This document shows, piece after piece, positions 1 through 11,190 of a stretch of DNA of 64,000 nucleotides. The position numbers and the translations under genes were made by a program. How positions within the stretch are numbered: position 1 is the first letter of the stretch; every line of letters begins with the position of its first letter. Source of the stretch: Scilla litardierei (lineage: Eukaryota; Streptophyta; Magnoliopsida; Asparagales; Asparagaceae). The stretch spans positions 157,896,817-157,960,816 of the forward strand of contig CM061132.1 in NCBI GenBank assembly GCA_030789695.1, given 5' to 3'. The notes beneath the pieces were generated by a model. That model worked only from the letters and a program-made list of their open reading frames with translations, did no database searches and was not told the DNA's origin.

Positions 1-1052
1 GGATTTATTGCTCTCAATTTCTGAATTGAATATATATCAAAATTTATATTATTTTGGGGTATAACGTCAAGATCTACAAGCTCATATTTTTTTCGAATCC
101 TAATTCGAGCTACAGTAACCATAATCAAGGCACAATCAGACATCAAAATTTCAAAATTTCAAAGGCGATAACTTTGCTAAGAATTTTCAAGGGAAATCCA
201 TGAATATTGAATCATGGCATACTAGTTTGATTACCAATACCTCATATTGATAAAACATGATGTAAAAACATGATAAAATATAACCCTAATTAAATTTCCA
301 AGTCCAAGTTTGATTCCTACCTCAAGAGTGTTCTTTCTTCTCCCCTTCTCTTTCTCTTCCTCCTCCTCCTCCTCCTCCTCTTCTTCTTTTTTTCATTTTT
401 TTCCTTGAATGATTTTGGCCATGTGTTAGGGGGAGGGGCCGGCCAACATGGAGGGGAGAGGGGAGAGAGAAAGTGGGGGAGAAAATGAGAGAAGGAGAGA
501 GAGGGTTCTAGTCTCCTCTCTTTTTTCCTTCTATTTTATTAATTCCTTTCTTCTCTTCCAAGAAAGAGATATTCCAATGGAATATTCAATGAGGAAATGA
601 CCAAAATACCCCCCATCATCTAGGTATTTACAAGTATGTCATTACTTTATGCACACACCACTTAAGTATGTACGCCCAGCAGCTTTAGTCCAAATGACCG
701 TTTTGCCCCTAACCTTTCTAAAAACTTACGGGGGTTGCCATTGACCCCTAACCCCTTTCACACTTGCATGGATCTTCCTACACACATCCACTCACATCCA
801 TGCATGCATACATGCTTCACACACGCACGTCTAACACGTTCCTGTCGTCTTACACCCACGGCGTTATTTGCACTTCTCCCGCATTCACATTTTGCATTCT
901 CTTCCCTTAGTCACGTATTACGGCTTAATCCCCCTTGTACTACATCACATACATCGATGTCTACGCTTATTTCATGACCACGTATGCATCGTAGGTAGAA
1001 ATACCACGTGTGTTCAGTAGAATACCCGTATAGTGCAAAATAGGGCATGACA
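1..1052 (+). mobile_element. 3' part of a Tekay/Del-like Ty3/gypsy LTR, cut by the window edge
   Basis: No coding region is visible. The sequence is AT-rich, with a CT microsatellite near 355-395 and a GA-rich block near 430-510, and ends in GGGCATGACA, a CA-terminated end like plant Tekay/Del LTRs. Its first part resembles the stretch from about 63297 onward in wording and order (a TGAATTGAA..ATATATCA segment, TTTTGGGGTA, CAAGATCTACA, a CTACCTCAA block, then a purine-rich block). I therefore read it as the end of the same or a related LTR family as the one starting at 58499. Lineage assignment rests on terminal motifs only. Confidence 0.55.
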
Positions 1053-1056
1053 GATT

Positions 1057-1067
1057 TCGTATCAGGT
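1057..1067 (+). other. Degenerate tRNA-Met-type primer-binding site
   Basis: TCGTATCAG lies four bases after the LTR end at 1052. It differs by one base from the TGGTATCAG core of the initiator tRNA-Met primer site used by many plant LTR elements. If real, the LTR at 1-1052 is a 5' LTR whose interior is interrupted at 1073. The match is short, so this is tentative. Confidence 0.3.
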
Positions 1068-1072
1068 GTATG

Positions 1073-1664
1073 TGTTGGCTTAGTTAGCCCACTAACTAGG
1101 TCGCACTTTTAATTTTGATGATGACAAATAAGTCACATGATACTAATATATTTGTTTAGTGGCTTTCAGAAACAAGGTTGCATTTACCAAAGGGCAATTT
1201 CGTAATTTCTACATCATCCAACTTGCTCCAAAGATGCTTAAAGATCATTATCTATGGCCATTGCACATCATGATAATTCTCCATTAATTATAGCTTCTAA
1301 ATCATGGCCAAAAATCAAGTAGAAGGTGAATGGGCAATTTGGTAATTTTACCTTGGTCAACATCTTCTAGAAAGTCAAATGAAGAGAAGATAATGTGTGA
1401 AAAAGATAATGTGTGGAGAAGATAATTTGTGGGAAGATAATGTGAGAATAGAAGTGTTCAAATTAATAATGAATTATCCAAGTTCATTGCACCATAAAAT
1501 TAGGAGACTGGCCATTCGAATTTGAATCTCATGATAACCAAGGAGTCATATTTCATTAAGGATTATCCTAGTGCAATGCATGTCCAAAGTTCCATGCATC
1601 TAGCTAGGAGTTTAATTCCAACGTAGGACTTAAGATTGATATTGGGTGGAGTTCATATAAAAAA
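1073..1664 (+). mobile_element. Left piece of a SIRE-like copia LTR split by a younger SIRE element
   Basis: Starts TGTTGGCTTAG and soon carries TTTTGATGATGACAAA, the phrase found at the start of many SIRE/Maximus LTRs. The continuation is at 32377-34122, after the element inserted at 1665. The five bases before the start, GTATG (1068-1072), recur at 34123-34127, suggesting a solo LTR of about 2.3 kb with a TSD. No coding sequence is seen. Confidence 0.55.
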
Positions 1665-3460
1665 TGTTGAGTGACTTCTCCCTACTTGGTTTTGATGATG
1701 AGCAACCATAATACTTGTGACTAATCCCCTCTATGCAATTAATCCATTGCATAAGCTTTTCATGACGATCAAATGGAAATGGATGACCATGAAGATCAAT
1801 CAAAGCTCAAAGATGAAGATTGTGTGATCAGTATTAAAGAATGGGACTTCAAAGACTTCAAGATCATCCAAGAGAAAGAAGAGAAGCTAAATCAAATGTA
1901 ATTTTTTTATTCTGTTTTCTTTCTCATTAGAATGTAGTTTTGAAGTAGATTATTTTTGGATCTCACACACTTCACTCATTCTAGTCTAGGAAGTCATCAG
2001 AAATCAATTCCTATGTTTCCAACTTCTTTTATTGTAAGTTATGCAATTTAGACTTCCAACAGGCGACTGCAGTTCAATTTATAGCACATGTCTCAAAACA
2101 GTCGACTGTGAATTGTTCAAAAATCGTCTGTTATGCACACTCTGTTTGACTTGATTTTGGGGTTTTTAGTTCTTAATTTTCATCAGGCGACCGATGTACA
2201 AAGTACATGCGCTGTCTAGTATCAGGTGCATGTGACTTATTAGTCAGTCGCATGTCTCATCTTGCCCAAACTTCTTAAGTTTTGTCAACTTTCGCACTAG
2301 CCCCTGTAGGCGATGCAAGAAGGATTTACAGGCGCCTGCCCATGGCACATGCGTCTGTATATGCTTCTACAGTCGCATGTCCAACACTTGCCCAAAACTT
2401 TGATTTTGGTAAGTTACGCATTTGTGCAACAGACGACTGATGTTGGTTCCCCAGTCATCTTCCCATGGCACAGGCGCATGTGGATTCCACATCAGTCGCA
2501 TGTCCTTGTTTACCCAGAATTCTTTGTTTTCACAACTTACGCATCAGTCGCCTGCAGAAGGTTTCTCAGTCGTCTGATGGTTTTCAGGCGCATGTCCAAC
2601 CTTCATCAGTCGACTGTCCTACGTGGTAAGTTACCGTTTGAATTCTTACCTACCCTCTGACACATTGCAGCAGTAGACTGTGGTTTCTTCATCAGTCGAC
2701 TGCCTGTACTGTAAATTCTACAGTTGTCTTTTTCCACACGGATTTCAAGGGAGTTTTTTTGGGTAGTTTGTTTGAGGGTTTTGAAGAACCTATAAGAAGG
2801 GCTTCTACTATTCCATTGGAGCCTCTTAGTCATTCTCTTAGCAACTCAAGAATTCATCTTCAAACTCTCAAGCTCTCATTCTCTCTAAGCCCTAGAATCT
2901 CATTCTCTCTTTCTCTCCAACCTAGAATCAAAGTTGATATCCTCTTGGCATTTGATGGTGACAAGAGAAAGGGCTTCACTCTCTTCTTGGAAGAGATCAA
3001 CACTCACTTCACTTTGCTCCTTCAAGTTCTACTTCAAGGCATATGTGAATTGTAAGTGTATTTCATAATTTCATATCTTTCGATATTTGATTCACTCTCG
3101 GTTTGTGAGAGCGGTTTGCTTGATCCCAAATTGTGGGATTCAATGACATCGATTGTTGTTCGATTACACTTGTAGGGTTGTTACAAGTGAGTTTAAAGGA
3201 AACCTCAATTTAGGGTTCTAACTTGAGTATCTGGAGGTGTCCAGGTGGAAATGATGTAGGATTACAGTGAACAAGTCGGGTTTGACTTGGGTAATCCGAA
3301 CCCTTGAAACATCTTTTATTTGTATTGGTCATTGTTGTTAATTCTTATTTCTGTATCTTTTTTGGATTCGGCTTTTAATTAGGCATAATTTTTTAGTTAA
3401 TTTTTATAAACACTATTCAACCCCCCTTCTAGTGTTTTTCTCATAGCCAGTGTCCTTACA
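1665..3460 (+). repeat. 5' LTR of the SIRE-type element
   Basis: About 1.8 kb, TGTTGAGTGACTTC to GTGTCCTTACA, matching 30609-32376 over its length. It contains TTTTGATGATGAGCAA near the start, an array of 10-bp palindromes at 2057-2715, a possible TATA-like CCTATAAGA near 2788, and the SIRE-like 3' end with CCCCCCTTCTAGTG. ATG-initiated frames inside it are fortuitous: they consist of palindrome repeats and are not protein-like. Confidence 0.85.
2057..2715. repeat. Array of 10-bp palindromes, CAG[T/G]CG[A/C]CTG type, in the 5' LTR
   Basis: Roughly 16 or 17 copies of a palindromic decamer are scattered at irregular spacing of about 25-60 bp. Two self-complementary forms dominate, CAGTCGACTG and CAGGCGCCTG. 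Mixed forms (CAGTCGCCTG, AGGCGACTG) and decayed forms (CAGTCGCATG, CAGACGACTG) fill in. The same array occurs in the 3' LTR (about 31016-31625), upstream of the third ORF (24468-24832) and in the solo LTR at 51316-53143. Confidence 0.8.
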
Positions 3461-3462
3461 AT

Positions 3463-3474
3463 TGGTATCAGAGC
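3463..3474 (+). other. Primer-binding site (initiator tRNA-Met type) of the SIRE element
   Basis: TGGTATCAGAGC lies two bases after the LTR end at 3460. It is the standard plant copia primer site complementary to the 3' end of initiator tRNA-Met, and it fixes element orientation as plus strand. Confidence 0.85.
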
Positions 3475-3486
3475 TAGACTATAGCT

Positions 3487-5351
3487 ATGGTATCCAACAA
3501 CAACAATGTTCCTCCCCCTACTTCGTACAACAATCACGATCGTGATGGTGCTTCTACCGTATTCGAATGACAATCAACGGTTCGTCCTCCGCGTTTCAAT
3601 GGCACGAATTTCGGCTATTGGAAGTGCCAGATGGAGACGTTCCTAAGGATTGCTTCTATTTGTAGAATCCTCCATAAGGATTACGTATAACCCACCGAAG
3701 AAGATTTTGACAAATGGACTCCCGTCGAGAAGTCCGTCGAGGGGAACAATGCCAAAGTAATGAACGCTCTTCATTGCATATTGGAGCCGGATGAGTTCAA
3801 CAAGATATGTACATGTAAGAGTGCATATCAAATATGAAACCATCTCGTCTTCACCCACGAGGGAACGAATAAGGTAAAATTGTCAAAGTTATATGTTGCT
3901 ATACAAAACTTCGACATGTTTCATAAGGTAAAATTGTCTTCACCCACGATGTACAAACGCTTCATCGACATCACAAATGAGTTTGAAGCTCTCGAACGAA
4001 TATATACACAACAAGAGACGATAAGAAAGATGACCATGTCAATGACCTCAAAGTGGGAAAGAAGGGATATTGACATTGAGGAGGTCAATGACATGAAGAA
4101 CTATAACGTGGTGAATCTCATCGGTATTCTCTTGTCTTACGAAGTAAGAAGGTGAACCGATTGAAAATTAGAGGCATGATGAGGCCAATGGAGGCAAAAA
4201 AGAAGGTGTTAGCATTCAAGGCTACCTCTTCATCATTCGATAGTGATGAGTCCGAGAACGAAATGGATTTGGAAGAAATGGCGCTAATGGGCGAAGAAGT
4301 TCCAACACTTATTCTGCAAAGGTAAATTCCCTTCCAGATCTAAATTTGATTCCACTAACAACTCCTATTCTCTTTGTTTTAAGTGTAACAAGCCAGGGCA
4401 CATCAAGAAAGATTGCCCAATGCTAAGGAACGAAGAAAAGTGGAAAGCACCGAAGTACCACAAGTCCGACAAATTTTAGAAGGACAAGAAGAAAGGACTC
4501 GTTGGGACTTTCGATGACTCAATTGGAGATTCCTCGAGTGAATCTGAGGATGAGAAGGGTGAGAGTGTACATATGTGCTTCATGGCCCGAGAAGATACAT
4601 TCTCGATGGAAGCAATAGCGAGAACGATGAACCCGATGTAACTATAGATGAACTTCGTATTGCTAATGAAGAATTATTTTCTAAGTATCAATCTATTATG
4701 CTTAGATATACTAATTTGACGAAATCAAATGTTAGTAAATCATCCATGCCATGCATCACCAAAAATGACACCACCGTTGACACACTTACACTTGAGAAAG
4801 CCAATTTGGTTTCTCAAAATGGCACAATGAGAAATCAGGTGAATTCCCTCAAATCTCAATTAGATCATGTTTTTTTCTAAAAAATAGTGTTGGAATTATT
4901 TTCTAAGTATCAATCTCTTATGCTTAGATATACTAATTTGACGAAATCAAATGTTAGTAAATCATCCATGCCATGCATCACCAAAAATGACACCACCGTT
5001 GACACACTTACACTTGAGAAAGCCAATTTGGTTTCTCAAAATGGCACAATGAGAAATCAGGTGAATTCCCTCAAATCTCAATTAGATCATGTTTTTTCTA
5101 AAAAATAGTGTTGATTTAGCTTCACAAAACACACAATTGGGTATTGAGAATGATTCTCTCAAAACCCAAGTGCACGAGCTCACCACACGTGTGTCCACCA
5201 TGGACACTACTATTTCTTCTCTTTGGCAGAAATATGAGCTCATGTCTTCCCAAGTTAAGAGATTTAACAAAGGGAACTGACAATTGGATGAATTGCTTTC
5301 AAACCGTGTTAGACTTGGTTATGTGGAAGCAAATGCATTCAAACCTCGCAC
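3487..5351 (+). pseudogene. SIRE-type gag, degenerate
   Basis: Starts at the ATG 13 bases after the primer site. The reading resembles SIRE Gag: an N-terminal RFNGTNFGYWKCQMETF block, then HEGTNKVK and a helical capsid-like part. A CCHC zinc knuckle follows at 4375-4416 (CFKCNKPGHIKKDC), then a coiled-coil-like tail (QNTQLGIENDSLKTQVHEL near 5116-5172). Stops occur early (for example after STVFE and after KDYV), and the frame shifts around 4150-4330 and again before 4600. A 222-bp tandem duplication lies in the tail. The LARD insertion at 5357 separates this part from pol. Product: nucleocapsid/capsid precursor; no intact protein is possible here. Confidence 0.75.
4671..5113 (+). repeat. 222-bp tandem duplication in gag tail
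   Basis: Two head-to-tail copies (about 4671-4892 and 4893-5113) differ by one substitution (TCTATTATG against TCTCTTATG) and one T in a poly-T run. Both end in AAAAAATAGTGTTG. Near-identity beside a much more decayed gag indicates a late duplication after the element was dead. Confidence 0.9.
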
Positions 5352-5356
5352 CTCCT

Positions 5357-7842
5357 TGTAGGGTTTTGATGGACCCGTAGGGCACAATCTGTGCTCATCA
5401 TACGTCGGACGGACCACCGATGCAAAAATTACAGCGAAAAAATAAGACATGTTAAACTATTTAACAAGGCCCTAAGGTTCAAGACCATTTAGCTAGGATC
5501 TCTGCCAACTTGGGATGGGTTCGACCATCCCAAGAGGGAGCTAAGCTACTGCGATTAAATTAAAAGAAAGCAATTTAAATTCACATACCCGGAACCTTGC
5601 CCAGGTTCAGGTAAGGTGTTCTGCACCGTCTTCTGAGCCGCTCTCCGTCCCACGCCGAAACGCTCCTTGAACCGCTCCACATCCCGAGGTGAGCAATCCT
5701 CCTGTCGCCGAGCCAACCACGCGCCGAATAAAGTTTCACCTGAATGAGAACCTTCGCCAAGATTTCGGATCGGATCCGAACCCCTTCGTGGCTTTGCTAG
5801 AGCCCTTCAGGAGTAAGGCAAAATTATAGGGAGAAGAGAATATTTAATTTAAGCCTAGATCCGAGCGTGCTCCAACATTTACGAGAGCCGCTCAAATCTT
5901 GAGCTTGGGACGAGTTTTGAGGAGGGGAGCAGACCCCTATTTATTTAGGCGGCTGACCCCTCCCCTTTACTCAAATTCCGATGTGGGACTAAAGTTTGGA
6001 GTTTAATAAATTCAATTTAGTTTGCCTTTCACAAAGGCCAAACTTCCGTGAATTTTAACTCCCTCACCGGTGAGCTTCATGATTGATACAACCTATCAAA
6101 TTGAAGGGAGTTCAACGGTGAATGCATAGGAAAAAATGACGAGTCAATCAGAGTCCATTTGAACCTCCAATTATCGCCCAAAGTTCAGCCCAAGGCTTGA
6201 TTTTCGTCCAAAATCAGCCGTCACAAATCTGCACAGCCCTAGGGTTCTGTACCCATTTCAGCGGGACCTACGTAGCCAGCTGGACGAGCCCAGACTAGGC
6301 TGGACGCCTGGTCTGGATGCACCCAACCAGGGCTCCTGGCCCAGGCCAGGGCGCCTGGCCCAAGGCGCCAGGGCGCCCAGGCACCCAGGGCGCCAGGGCC
6401 TGGGCCAGGCCCAGGGCACCCAGGGCGCCTGGCGCCAGGGTGTCATGGGCGCCCAGGCCCTGGCTGGCCAGGTGCCTAGGCCAGACCTGGACGGTCTGGC
6501 CTGGGTCAGTTTCGTCTGGTCTGACCCATGCCCAGTTTGGGCATGGGTAAGACCCCCTTGAGCTGTTTTGGACGTAACTTGGGCATTTGGCATCCAATTT
6601 GGATGCCATTCGAACCTGTGTTTAGAGCGGGACATTCCCGTCTTACATGTAACCTTTTCCTCGCGTTTATTATATTAAATATAGTCTTAAACGATTTAAG
6701 ACACATTTAACCCCTTTTGCAGCCTATGCAAATTAGTACCTATCTAGGCTTAAAATTATCATTTGCATCAAATGCAATTTTCTATCCCTTGCATCAAATG
6801 CATATTCTCTCTAATGTTTCTACCTATTACTAGACAAAGGTCGCACTCTGTGTGAGACCCTACAGCCTGACCCTAATACAGGTTGGGCTCGAAGCCTTAT
6901 ACGGCAGTGACCACGAGCAGCAGTTGCCGTCCATGTTTCAGTATCATAATTATGTGGTTGACTCATCGACATGAGTATTGTCGGGACCACACTGACTGTG
7001 TCCTTGATAAATTCCGCAGTTTTAGTCTCGTCGTCTAAACTATGTCGTTTAATTCAAGTCTAGGGTACGGTCACACTGTCAACCCCAATAACTCGAATCT
7101 GGTTAGTCTCCATCGATCTTTAGTCAAATAATATTGGACAACTTCCAACATACTCTGGTCAGAGTTTTTACTAAAGACCGAGCTAGCACTACGACACTAA
7201 CTCCCATTGACCGAGAGAGACGAATCATATCTCGGTCATTACTCTCCTTGTACGCTTCAAATGTCACCTGACCAAAGACCTTTCGACAGGTCTTGCCTCG
7301 AAGCTAGGTCAGTGATCTAAGTGACACTGTTTACGCACAGGTTCGTAAAATGACCTCAAGTCAAAAGACCAATTTGCCTATCATTACTAAGAGTTATCAT
7401 TGACAGATTTGTCAATCATAACCATATGATAACTCTTGTGGGTCGTTCAGTGAACTCATTCTCCAATGAGCACATGTTTCTCGTCTTCGACTTCACCAAG
7501 TCAAACGATCGTAAGATCATCGTCACCGCTATACGGTGAAGACTAATACACAATGGTTTATCCGATATTTCGATATCCTTTTCTCGAAACATCTATGACC
7601 ACGAATCCTGTTAGACTTATGCTACAAACGGTCAAACATTTCTCCATGATCGAGATACTCATCTCGATACATGTTTGACCTTGCATTAAGTCTCAGTACT
7701 TTACCTAAGTTATTGGCTAATGATAACTACATTATAATTTAACTTAGATAAATTCTTACCATACAGCTTACTGTAATTTTGAACAAGATGTTTGTATAGA
7801 TACACAGAGATAAATTGCATCGAGGGCATACATCTCGCAACA
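5357..7842 (-). repeat. 3' LTR of the minus-strand LARD
   Basis: Reads on the minus strand from about 7842 to 5357. It matches 17987-20480 and, in reverse complement, the LTRs at 36917, 45430 and 60214. Landmarks are copies of the TTGCATCAAATGCAA motif (6726-6800), a GGCGCC-rich palindromic block (6270-6545) and the promoter phrase at 5936-5946, where the TATA core has mutated to CTATTTATTTA. Long ATG frames in the GC block are low-complexity and not genes. Confidence 0.85.
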
Positions 7843-7853
7843 TCTCCCACTTG
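7843..7853 (-). other. Polypurine tract of the minus-strand LARD
   Basis: On the minus strand AAGTGGGAGA directly precedes the LTR start. The identical run precedes the 3' LTR of the plus-strand copy (45418-45429). It primes plus-strand DNA synthesis in LTR elements. Confidence 0.8.
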
Positions 7854-9561
7854 CACTCAGGCCCATTTATCCCGGTATATTATACCGCATTTACACATAA
7901 GTCTTTCCAGACTTTACGTGGTAGAGCCTTCGTGAGTGGATCTGCTAAACTGTCTACTGATTAGACTTAAGGGGGTTTACTATGTTTATCTTAGACCATT
8001 TATTTGAATCTCATCCAAATAATTTACTTTGGTCCTACAGAATCCATTCAATTTTCCTGGATCTCATCCAGCTCATCGTACCTTACGACAATAAGTTATT
8101 GGTCATTTTAGACGGTTCATATTTAAAAGTGTCAAACTAATTTGACCACCTTATCAAAATATGTTCCATCCCCTTGATGCCTCGCATGTGTTTTATTCGC
8201 TCCCACTGACCATGAAAACTATTTGGCTAATCCATATATGTTCGTTTTTCTAAATCATATTTAGAAAACGAGCTATTAATGAATGCTCCAGTTTTTATGG
8301 TTATCAGGAGTGTTTACATCATGTTCGGTCCGAGCAGATCTGTACGCATCTGCTGGAGAGACGGTTTCATCATAATCCGTTTATAGGAATGAGAATGAAA
8401 ACGTTGTCAACCAACGTAAGCTGTACTTCACTACTTTCTTTCTGCACCAATCTTCTAAACTCCAAGATTTACTTGCAGACAATAAGAAACAATTTCTTTG
8501 GGCACGTAAACTGACGTCTATACTTTATTCACGTGCATGGACCTATTACATCAAGTTGTTAATCAGAGTCTGAATTTTATCCTGGAAGTTATTTTAAACC
8601 ATCATCAACAATGATGTCTAACTCGACTTAAGTAATTCTTTAACTTCCTAAAGATTGATTTAATGAATATCTTATTAATAAGTTCCTCATAGAACCTTAT
8701 CAAAACCTAGGCATTTATATCTGTGACTTAACCCATAGGGAGGATTGTAACTCAGACAACTTAGCCACGAGTCGCACGATGTCTAACAAAGTGCGATTCA
8801 TGCTCTCTAACACATCCAATATGTTTACGATACTTGTCCTGAGAGAAAATCACATTTTCTTTTATTTATGCAAGATTTATATAGCTAAGTAGTTGACTTT
8901 TCGATCTAATCGAATCAGTTCAAATACTTCTGTGTTTTGTTCTCTATTTTATCAGACTTGTGTTTCATCAAGAACACGTGTCTTAATAAAATAAGAATAA
9001 CTTATTCTGGCTAATCTAGACTCGGGTACATCAGTATGTACGAGACTGAGTTCAACAACTCATTCTCCCACTGTCTTACAGAAGGAGTTTTCGGCCATCA
9101 TACCTTTAAGAATAAGGTTCACAAGTGTCTGTAGACTTCATAATAGGAGAGGTCAGACCCCTCTTTATGTGAGTGTGAAGCTTAGTCTCTTTGGTATGGC
9201 CTAGTCTATTTTGCCATATAAGTTTATTACTATCTTGTGTATTCACATATTAACATTTAATATATTATAGTTATTACAAATTACTAACACAGAACATTGC
9301 TTCAGAAGCAATGTGACGACATTCGTCAAAATGTGTTAGACGTCTTTTGTATAACAATTATTCTAAAATCGTGACATCAAATATGTCACATTTTTCAGTT
9401 CCTCCTACTTATGCATTTACTAATGATAAATAAAACTATCTTTCTCAATTTGACTTTTCCTTAGTGCCTTCTTCCTTTTCTAAATCTCATTTAGATATTA
9501 AATGTCTCAACAAAATTAAATAGCTATGCAAGCATCTCATATATCCAAACGTCTGAGCTTT

Positions 9562-10228
9562 GCAACCTTGAGTGTAGCTCAACAAGTTGCTCGTCTTAAG
9601 ACCTGGTTGGGATACATGGTTTTGCACCGCTCATGCACTCATATTCGATTCAAACAAGTTTGATCGAATTTTCGAACCTTGCGGATCAAACCTGCTTTTC
9701 CAACAACCTTGAGTGTAGCTCAACAAATTGTATGGAGAAACATGCTTTTGAACATCGATATGTTCGAGCTGCCCCATACAATTTGTCGCTGACAAAACAA
9801 ATTGCTTGACTCTGCGATTGGTAGATGACTCTTCATCAATCATATCATATATGATTCACTTGTTGGTTTTTACCCATAGCCATTTGTGATCATGAGTGTG
9901 CTCATCCAAATCACAATGTCTAGTCTAGTCGGACACTTGTTTTTGTGTCTAGCCTAACTTACGCCGGCGCTCGATGTATTCACGACAACACGGTTTGGGT
10001 CAGGACTAGACTACATCATAGACTCAACCTGCCCCGTTGCTTGGTGTATTCATGACACGGCGGGTTGGGTCAAGTTTAGCCAGACTACATCATTGGCTTA
10101 ACTTACGCCGACGCTTTGTGTATTCACAATAAGACTGTTTGGGTTAAGTCAAGATTTCATCTTATGTATAGAGAAGTTGGTTTCTACAAGGTTGCCATGT
10201 CACAGCTTGAGTGTAGCTCAACAACTGT
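9562..10228. repeat. Three copies of a ~27-nt inverted-repeat motif in the LARD interior
   Basis: Copies at 9562-9590, 9703-9730 and 10202-10228 share the core TTGAGTGTAGCTCAACAA with extended arms (CAACC..GGTTG-like). Each could fold into a stem of about 9-11 pairs with a TGTAG loop. Matching copies occur in the plus-strand LARD at 40656-40682, 41025-41051, 41473-41501 and 41614-41642. The surrounding sequence is less alike than the motif. Confidence 0.75.
9930..10160. repeat. Tandem repeat, unit ~75 bp, three units
   Basis: Each unit contains TGTATTCA(C/T)(G/A)A, a GGTTTGGGTCA-like phrase and ACTACATCAT. Two units of the same repeat are seen in the plus-strand LARD near 40735-40880, so the repeat is a feature of the family with variable unit number. 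Confidence 0.65.
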
Positions 10229-11072
10229 AACACTGGTCCTATAGTTGCCAACCCCTAAAACAAGGAGGGCTACGGCTAATCTTGAAGAATATTATTAACG
10301 TATTTGACTTAGATATATTTCAGGGTGTCATATAGTCATGATTCGCGTCATTGCGGTCAAGCGGAACGCGACTAGGGAATTGACTAAGCCAAGATCACTT
10401 ATCCCTTAGACTAGCTATGGTGATCCAACAAACTTAGCCAAGCACATTAACCGGATCATGGTCCATTGAGTGATGCTTGTCATTTTTATATGCGTGTCAT
10501 AGACTAAAAAGCTTTTATTAACAACTAATTAATCCTATCAAGTAGTTGAATCCTTAAATTCAAAATTTTAGGATTTGTTTAATAACTTTTATTAAATCCT
10601 TATCAACTATAAGGTTTTACGTGCTATCCTAATCGTTATTAGGATTTTAATAAAATCATTTACAACGCTTTAAGCGTAGTCTTTTAATGAGAATTATTAT
10701 TATAACGATTAAAATAATAATCGTTGTTAAATGAACTACCCTAATCAGGAATTAGGTCTCAAAAGGTTGTTAATTATTTATTAAAACATAGCATGTCATT
10801 AAAATTCATTTCATAAATTTTAACGATTTCTTAATGTCTAACCTAAAAGGGTTGTCTTATGTTATCAAATAAGGGACAAGAGTAACAAAGCCATTAAGTA
10901 TAAACTACACTAATTTTAACGCATAAAATGAGTGTCCAACTATTTAACAATTAAATAGAACAACATGTTAAAAACATTTATCTAATAAATAATTAACATG
11001 CATCTACAATTTAACACTTAAATTAAAACCATGATTTTAAAACTTAAAAAGGCTTCATAAAAATTGTCATAT

Positions 11073-11190
11073 TGTTATGAATATGCCCATTGGGCCAATT
11101 GGGTATCCAACCCACTATTGAAAGCTATAAATACAAGGGTAGGGGCACTTAACCCTCTACACCTATTTCCATACTTTTCCCTTCACAACA
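11073..11190 (+). repeat. 5' LTR (118 bp) of the short-LTR copia element
   Basis: Contains a TATA box TATAAATA (11126-11133) about 60 bp before the LTR end, so the whole promoter fits in the short repeat. It is followed at once by CGTTATCAGCACGATC, the likely primer-binding region. Confidence 0.9.

Larger units (their letters stand above)
7843..11067 (-). other. Non-coding interior of the minus-strand LARD
   Basis: No usable ORF. The order of phrases matches, in reverse complement, the interior of the plus-strand copy (39916-45429 without 42143-44163). It includes an RNase H tail remnant (7922-7948), inverted-repeat motifs (9562-10228), a short tandem repeat (9930-10160) and the AT-rich leader toward 11067. 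Similarity between two non-coding copies over kilobases implies recent movement by borrowed proteins. Any function of the interior is inferred. Confidence 0.75.

Noticed and set aside
6258..6706. Several overlapping frames rich in Pro, Gly, Ala, Arg on both strands (also at 18789-19349, 38052-38648, 46565-47195, 61358-61972)
   Set aside because: All come from the GC palindrome block of the LARD LTR. The amino-acid pattern follows GGCGCC-type words and changes completely between copies.
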